The notes beneath the pieces were generated by a model that saw only the letters and a program-made list of their open reading frames with translations, was not told where the DNA came from and ran no database searches. Below, one piece after another: positions 61,572-64,000 of a stretch of 64,000 bases of DNA (position 1 is its first letter; each line of letters begins with the position of its first letter). This stretch comes from Candidatus Methanomethylicaceae archaeon (lineage in GTDB: Archaea; Thermoproteota; Methanomethylicia; Methanomethylicales; Methanomethylicaceae). Location of the stretch: positions 62,001 to 126,000 of the forward strand of contig JAOAJN010000004.1 in the NCBI GenBank assembly GCA_026414165.1, in the 5' to 3' direction. The translations under genes were made by a program, and so were the position numbers.

Positions 61572-61690
61572 AAATTGGGTGCTAAAATGGACCTAAGAAG
61601 ATTGTCGCTCGGCTAAATTGATGCACTATTTTCGAATTTCCTCACTACTCGAGAAATACGCAGGAGAAGAGGATAAAGGGATGGTTGAAT

Positions 61691-62302
61691 CTAAATCTGG
61701 ATGCCCTCTTTAGAGACATCCGCAGGTAATTCTGGCAACTTCTCCTTTATCCTCTGCTCAGCTACTGTAGCTGCGTCTGTCAAGATCTTCATAGCGTCCT
61801 CATTCGCTGTCTCGAATGAGACATTCAGCCCAGAAGTTGCGCCAGCTTCTGTCACCAGGTTGTAAAGCGAATCGCTCAAGCTTGCAAATCCTTTCTCGGC
61901 CTCTGGGACAACTTGGAGCACTCCTGGCTGAACGTTCCTTATTATCGAAAGTGCAGGCATGACTGTGTGGAGAAAGTCTCCGTAGTCTCTAACAGTAGTC
62001 AAGCGAAGGGCTATTGTCTCCAGTGCGAGCTTAATCTGTAAGACCCTCTTCTCTAGCTTCCTTATCTCTGCCAGCTCATTGGCGTACATTATCGCTCTTT
62101 GTCTGTCCCTTCTTGTATATGCTTCTACAACCTTTGAGAACAGTGATTTGTCCTTTTCTGCAAGCCTTGCGTTGGCAAAATCAAGTCTTTGGTTCTGTGC
62201 CTGTATCAACTTTATGGCATTTTCGATGTGGGGTTTGAGTGGACCTGAGGGGGGAGGAGTTTTCTTCTCGGGAGCTTCCCAACTCTTTGTAAACTTACTC
62301 AT
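61691..62302 (-). CDS. cdvB: ESCRT-III / CdvB-family protein
   Basis: 203 aa. A Snf7-like helical hairpin and further helices (ENAIKLIQAQNQRLDFANARLAEKDKSLFSKVVEAYTRRDRQRAIMYANELAEIRKLEKRVLQIKLALETIALRL) are followed by an acidic, helical C-terminus, EKLPELPADVSKEGIQI. No C-terminal winged helix is seen, so it is a short paralog (CdvB1/2-like). The start is ATG 62302 with GGTGGAAGG upstream. ESCRT-III drives cell division and membrane remodelling in TACK archaea. CdvA and CdvC are not in the window. Confidence 0.9.
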   Translation of the reverse strand: MSKFTKSWEAPEKKTPPPSGPLKPHIENAIKLIQAQNQRLDFANARLAEKDKSLFSKVVEAYTRRDRQRAIMYANELAEIRKLEKRVLQIKLALETIALRLTTVRDYGDFLHTVMPALSIIRNVQPGVLQVVPEAEKGFASLSDSLYNLVTEAGATSGLNVSFETANEDAMKILTDAATVAEQRIKEKLPELPADVSKEGIQI

Positions 62303-62314
62303 TAAACCTTCCAC

Positions 62315-62536
62315 CTTAGTTCAATTCAAGGGTGAAAGTGGTTAAAAAGATTTCGAGACAAAAATGAACCTTCTATATCCATTTTTTGTCTTTCCCAAGG
62401 AAATGTCTTTCCTTTATAAATTTCTTTTGAGGGAGTATTCTTTTTCACTAATAAATCTTAAACTTTTAAACCTTAAAATTTGAAAATTGAAAAAATTAAG
62501 ATTTAAATTTTACTAATTTGGGGGGATACTCCAAGG
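62315..62536. other. A/T-rich intergenic region
   Basis: Contains TATA-like elements for cdvB on the minus strand (near 62368-62380 and 62413-62423) and long A/T runs. No gene or RNA structure seen. Confidence 0.4.
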
Positions 62537-63016
62537 CTATCTCTCGATAAGCACTGACGATTTCCCTTCTTCTACAACCTTGCTGCTCACGCTGCCAAGG
62601 TGCTTCAACGTCCCCTCCTTTTCTTTGCTGCTGACAACAATAAGATCAATGCCGTTTTCTTTTGAAAATCTGATGATCTCCTCTGCAGGATCTCCCTCCA
62701 GCATTACGCTTTCAACCTCAATGCCCTCATCCTTGGCAGCTTTGCTTGCAGAACTTAGCACTTCCTTTGCATGCTCGTACTGTATCTCGTAGATCTCTGG
62801 GGGAGGTGCAACATGTGCCTTCTTCGCAAACGGCAACTTAGTAGGGATCACATGAATCACATAGAGTTTTGAGCAAAAAGCTTTGGCCAAAGAAATGGCC
62901 CTGCGAAGGGCTCTTGCCGACCGCATTGAATGATCTATGGCCACTGCTATCTTTAAATACTGTGGCATTTCGCACTTCTTCAAATATTCCTCAAAACGAA
63001 CCTCCGTCTGACTCAA
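62537..63016 (-). CDS. Universal stress protein family protein
   Basis: 159 aa. LKIAVAIDHSMRSARALRRAISLAKAF, HVIPTKLPFAKKAHVAPPPEIYEIQYEHAKEVL, and IDLIVVSSKEKEGTLKHLGSVSSKVVEEGKSSVLIER fit the Usp fold, but the C-terminal nucleotide motif lacks the usual G-2x-G, so ATP binding is uncertain. The TTG start gives a 16-residue extension before the normal Usp beginning; ATG 62968 is an alternative. Confidence 0.85.
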   Translation of the reverse strand: MSQTEVRFEEYLKKCEMPQYLKIAVAIDHSMRSARALRRAISLAKAFCSKLYVIHVIPTKLPFAKKAHVAPPPEIYEIQYEHAKEVLSSASKAAKDEGIEVESVMLEGDPAEEIIRFSKENGIDLIVVSSKEKEGTLKHLGSVSSKVVEEGKSSVLIER

Positions 63017-63088
63017 AACGAACCCTCGGAGTATTTTAGGGACTCACTATATTTTAGAGTTTGCTTCAAAGGATATATTGTGAGCTTT

Positions 63089-63724
63089 ATGGAAAAGGCG
63101 GTTTACCTCATTTCTGGCGGAATAGACTCGCCAGTAGCAGCATACCTTGGCATTAAGAAAGGGTGGCATCCAGTATTTGTACATTTCGACAATTATCCCT
63201 TCACAGACTCTGCATCAAAAGATAAGGCGCTTAAGATCATTGATCACCTCTTCAAAATTACAGGGATTGACGGCGAAGTCTTGGTGGTTCCACATGGAAA
63301 GGACTTGGAGATCATCGTCCAAAACTGCAAGAGAAACCTCTCCTGCCTTCTCTGCAAAAGAATGATGTATAGAAAGGCAGAGATAATTGCAAAAAAATAT
63401 GGATGCGAGGGAATCGTTACTGGCGAGATCATTGGTGAACAAGCAAGCCAGACGCTAAGAAACCTGATCTTAAACAGCAGGATCATAAAAATGCCGATTA
63501 TAAGGCCTTTACTCGGAATGAATAAACTTGAAGTTGAACAACTAGCGAAGAGGATAGGAACTTATGACTTGAGTGTTAGACCCTCAAAACCATGCAGCGC
63601 TGCTGCCATAAAGGCAAGGACCCATGCAAAAGAGACCGAGCTCTCAAATGAGGAGAATAAGATTCCAATAAATTCGCTACTAGAAGAGAGCATCAAAAAT
63701 GCAACATCTCTGGAGAGAGGGTGA
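63089..63724 (+). CDS. PP-loop ATPase, ThiI-like (THUMP-less)
   Basis: 211 aa. PP-loop LISGGIDSPVAAYLGIKKG near residue 7, CLLCKRMMYRKAEIIAKKYGCEGIVTGEIIGEQASQTLRNL and MPIIRPLLGMNKLEVEQLAKRIGTYDLS are the catalytic half of ThiI, the tRNA 4-thiouridine synthase. The CxxC in NLSCLLCKR corresponds to the cysteines used by methanogen ThiI. N-terminal THUMP domain is absent. Could thiolate tRNA or another substrate; LarE-like function is less likely because motif spacing is of ThiI type. The 3' end overlaps the next gene. Confidence 0.85.
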   Translation: MEKAVYLISGGIDSPVAAYLGIKKGWHPVFVHFDNYPFTDSASKDKALKIIDHLFKITGIDGEVLVVPHGKDLEIIVQNCKRNLSCLLCKRMMYRKAEIIAKKYGCEGIVTGEIIGEQASQTLRNLILNSRIIKMPIIRPLLGMNKLEVEQLAKRIGTYDLSVRPSKPCSAAAIKARTHAKETELSNEENKIPINSLLEESIKNATSLERG

Positions 63725-64000
63725 CTTTTCTATATTGGCATTGGGCGTTTATCTTGTCAACAATTTTTTCCGCCGAAGTGTAATCCATTCCAAAGACACT
63801 TTCATCAGGAGAGTACTCCCCAATTCCAATGTATCTTGACCACTCGTCCAAGGTCCTATCCTCTAGGGCCATTAATGGGAAGAAGATCTGCACATCAAGG
63901 CTTGAGAGTGGACTGATGGAGCCTATACTTCTGGGTCTTAGTCCGGATACTATTCCTGCGATGCCCTCATCTCTAGCAATTTTGATTGCAGTACACAACT
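63693..64000 (-). CDS. PP-loop/ThiI-like protein, C-terminal part (cut by window edge)
   Basis: The frame runs off the right edge; only about 102 C-terminal residues are seen, and the track ATG 63998 is probably internal. EGIAGIVSGLRPRSIGSISPLSSLDVQIFFPLMALEDRTLDEWSRYIGI matches the end of PP-loop sulfurtransferase/ThiI-like domains (compare GCEGIVTGEI...MPIIRPLLGM in the neighbour), so a second, diverged copy is likely. It overlaps the neighbour by 32 bases tail to tail. Confidence 0.6.
   Translation of the reverse strand, partial: LCTAIKIARDEGIAGIVSGLRPRSIGSISPLSSLDVQIFFPLMALEDRTLDEWSRYIGIGEYSPDESVFGMDYTSAEKIVDKINAQCQYRKVTLSPEMLHF

Noticed and set aside
61621-61713. 30-aa ORF beginning MHYFRISSLLEKY between nikR and cdvB
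   Set aside because: It overlaps the end of cdvB, has no ribosome site and is too short to judge as a gene.
63089-63724. LarE (sulfur insertion for the nickel-pincer cofactor)
   Set aside because: The CxxCKR and GEIIGEQASQTL blocks are of ThiI type; LarE has a different cysteine position and C-terminus.

Overview
The window is gene-dense archaeal chromosome with no sign of phage, plasmid, IS element or CRISPR. Archaeal markers are a TFB with an N-terminal zinc ribbon, topoisomerase VI (B and A subunits), a thermosome subunit, RpoK, an aIF1/SUI1 protein, eS25, the tetraether-lipid radical SAM enzyme family (Tes), archaeal-type PurP, SepCysS for tRNA-dependent cysteine synthesis, and BRE/TATA-type promoters. 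An ESCRT-III/CdvB-type protein together with eS25 points to the TACK side of the Archaea. Bathyarchaeia-like or Methanomethylicia-like lineages are possible, but the sequence alone does not decide. TTG start codons backed by a good Shine-Dalgarno (GGAGG / GGTGAT) are very common.

Layout. 1-6.5 kb: pyrimidine/hydantoin catabolism. It holds the C-terminal part of PreA, a dihydropyrimidinase, a YgeW-type carbamoyltransferase, a Cys-rich small protein and, beyond a myo-inositol-1-phosphate synthase, a carbamate kinase. Together these could turn a carbamoyl group into ATP. 6.6-10.9 kb: KaiC/RadA-like ATPase, TrmB-type regulator, Tes radical SAM protein, eS25, cyclophilin-like protein. 10.9-13 kb: LarC and LarB, divergent (nickel-pincer cofactor). 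13-17.4 kb: thermosome-rpoK, a RimI-like acetyltransferase, a Toprim protein and a strongly structured RNA of unknown family. 17.5-26.6 kb: nucleotide metabolism, with a nucleoside phosphorylase and two PurP paralogs on the minus strand; then iron ADH, PRPP synthetase, ribose-1,5-bisphosphate isomerase, form III RuBisCO and AMP phosphorylase (the archaeal AMP pathway) on the plus strand.

26.7-37 kb: topoisomerase VI operon, LpdD-like protein and UbiX (prenyl-flavin), CcdA plus an anchored thioredoxin, TrpRS, a PHP protein, the tRNA-Cys / 58-aa ORF / SepCysS unit, and a ThiF/MoeB E1-like protein. 37-44 kb: adenosine-specific kinase, a pair of unknown paralogs flanking a Usp protein, a sodium/solute symporter with a small membrane partner, MarC, DUF454 and tRNA-Gln. 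44-51 kb: TFB, zinc-ribbon proteins, aIF1, an orphan NMT1-type binding protein, and an iron operon (DtxR, wHTH-FeoA, FeoB) behind a palindrome that overlaps its TATA box. 50.7-55 kb, minus strand: UPRT, then a small membrane protein (missed by the ORF track), a second symporter, a JAMM protease, a membrane-anchored protein with a degenerate LAGLIDADG fold, and a HIT protein. 55.3-64 kb: IPMDH/homoisocitrate-type dehydrogenase, B12-fold radical SAM protein, PadR regulator, methyltransferase without an NTG start, LeuD/LeuC, NikR with a perfect inverted repeat upstream, CdvB, Usp, and two PP-loop (ThiI-like) proteins at the right edge.

The genes work together mainly in nucleotide salvage and degradation (PreA, dihydropyrimidinase, carbamoyltransferase, carbamate kinase, UPRT, nucleoside phosphorylase, adenosine kinase, AMP pathway), metal handling (NikR, Lar, Feo) and basic information processing. 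The least explained items are the structured RNA at 17.1-17.4 kb, the symporter-JAMM-LAGLIDADG-HIT operon, the 58-aa peptide between tRNA-Cys and SepCysS, and the catabolic carbamoyltransferase module.
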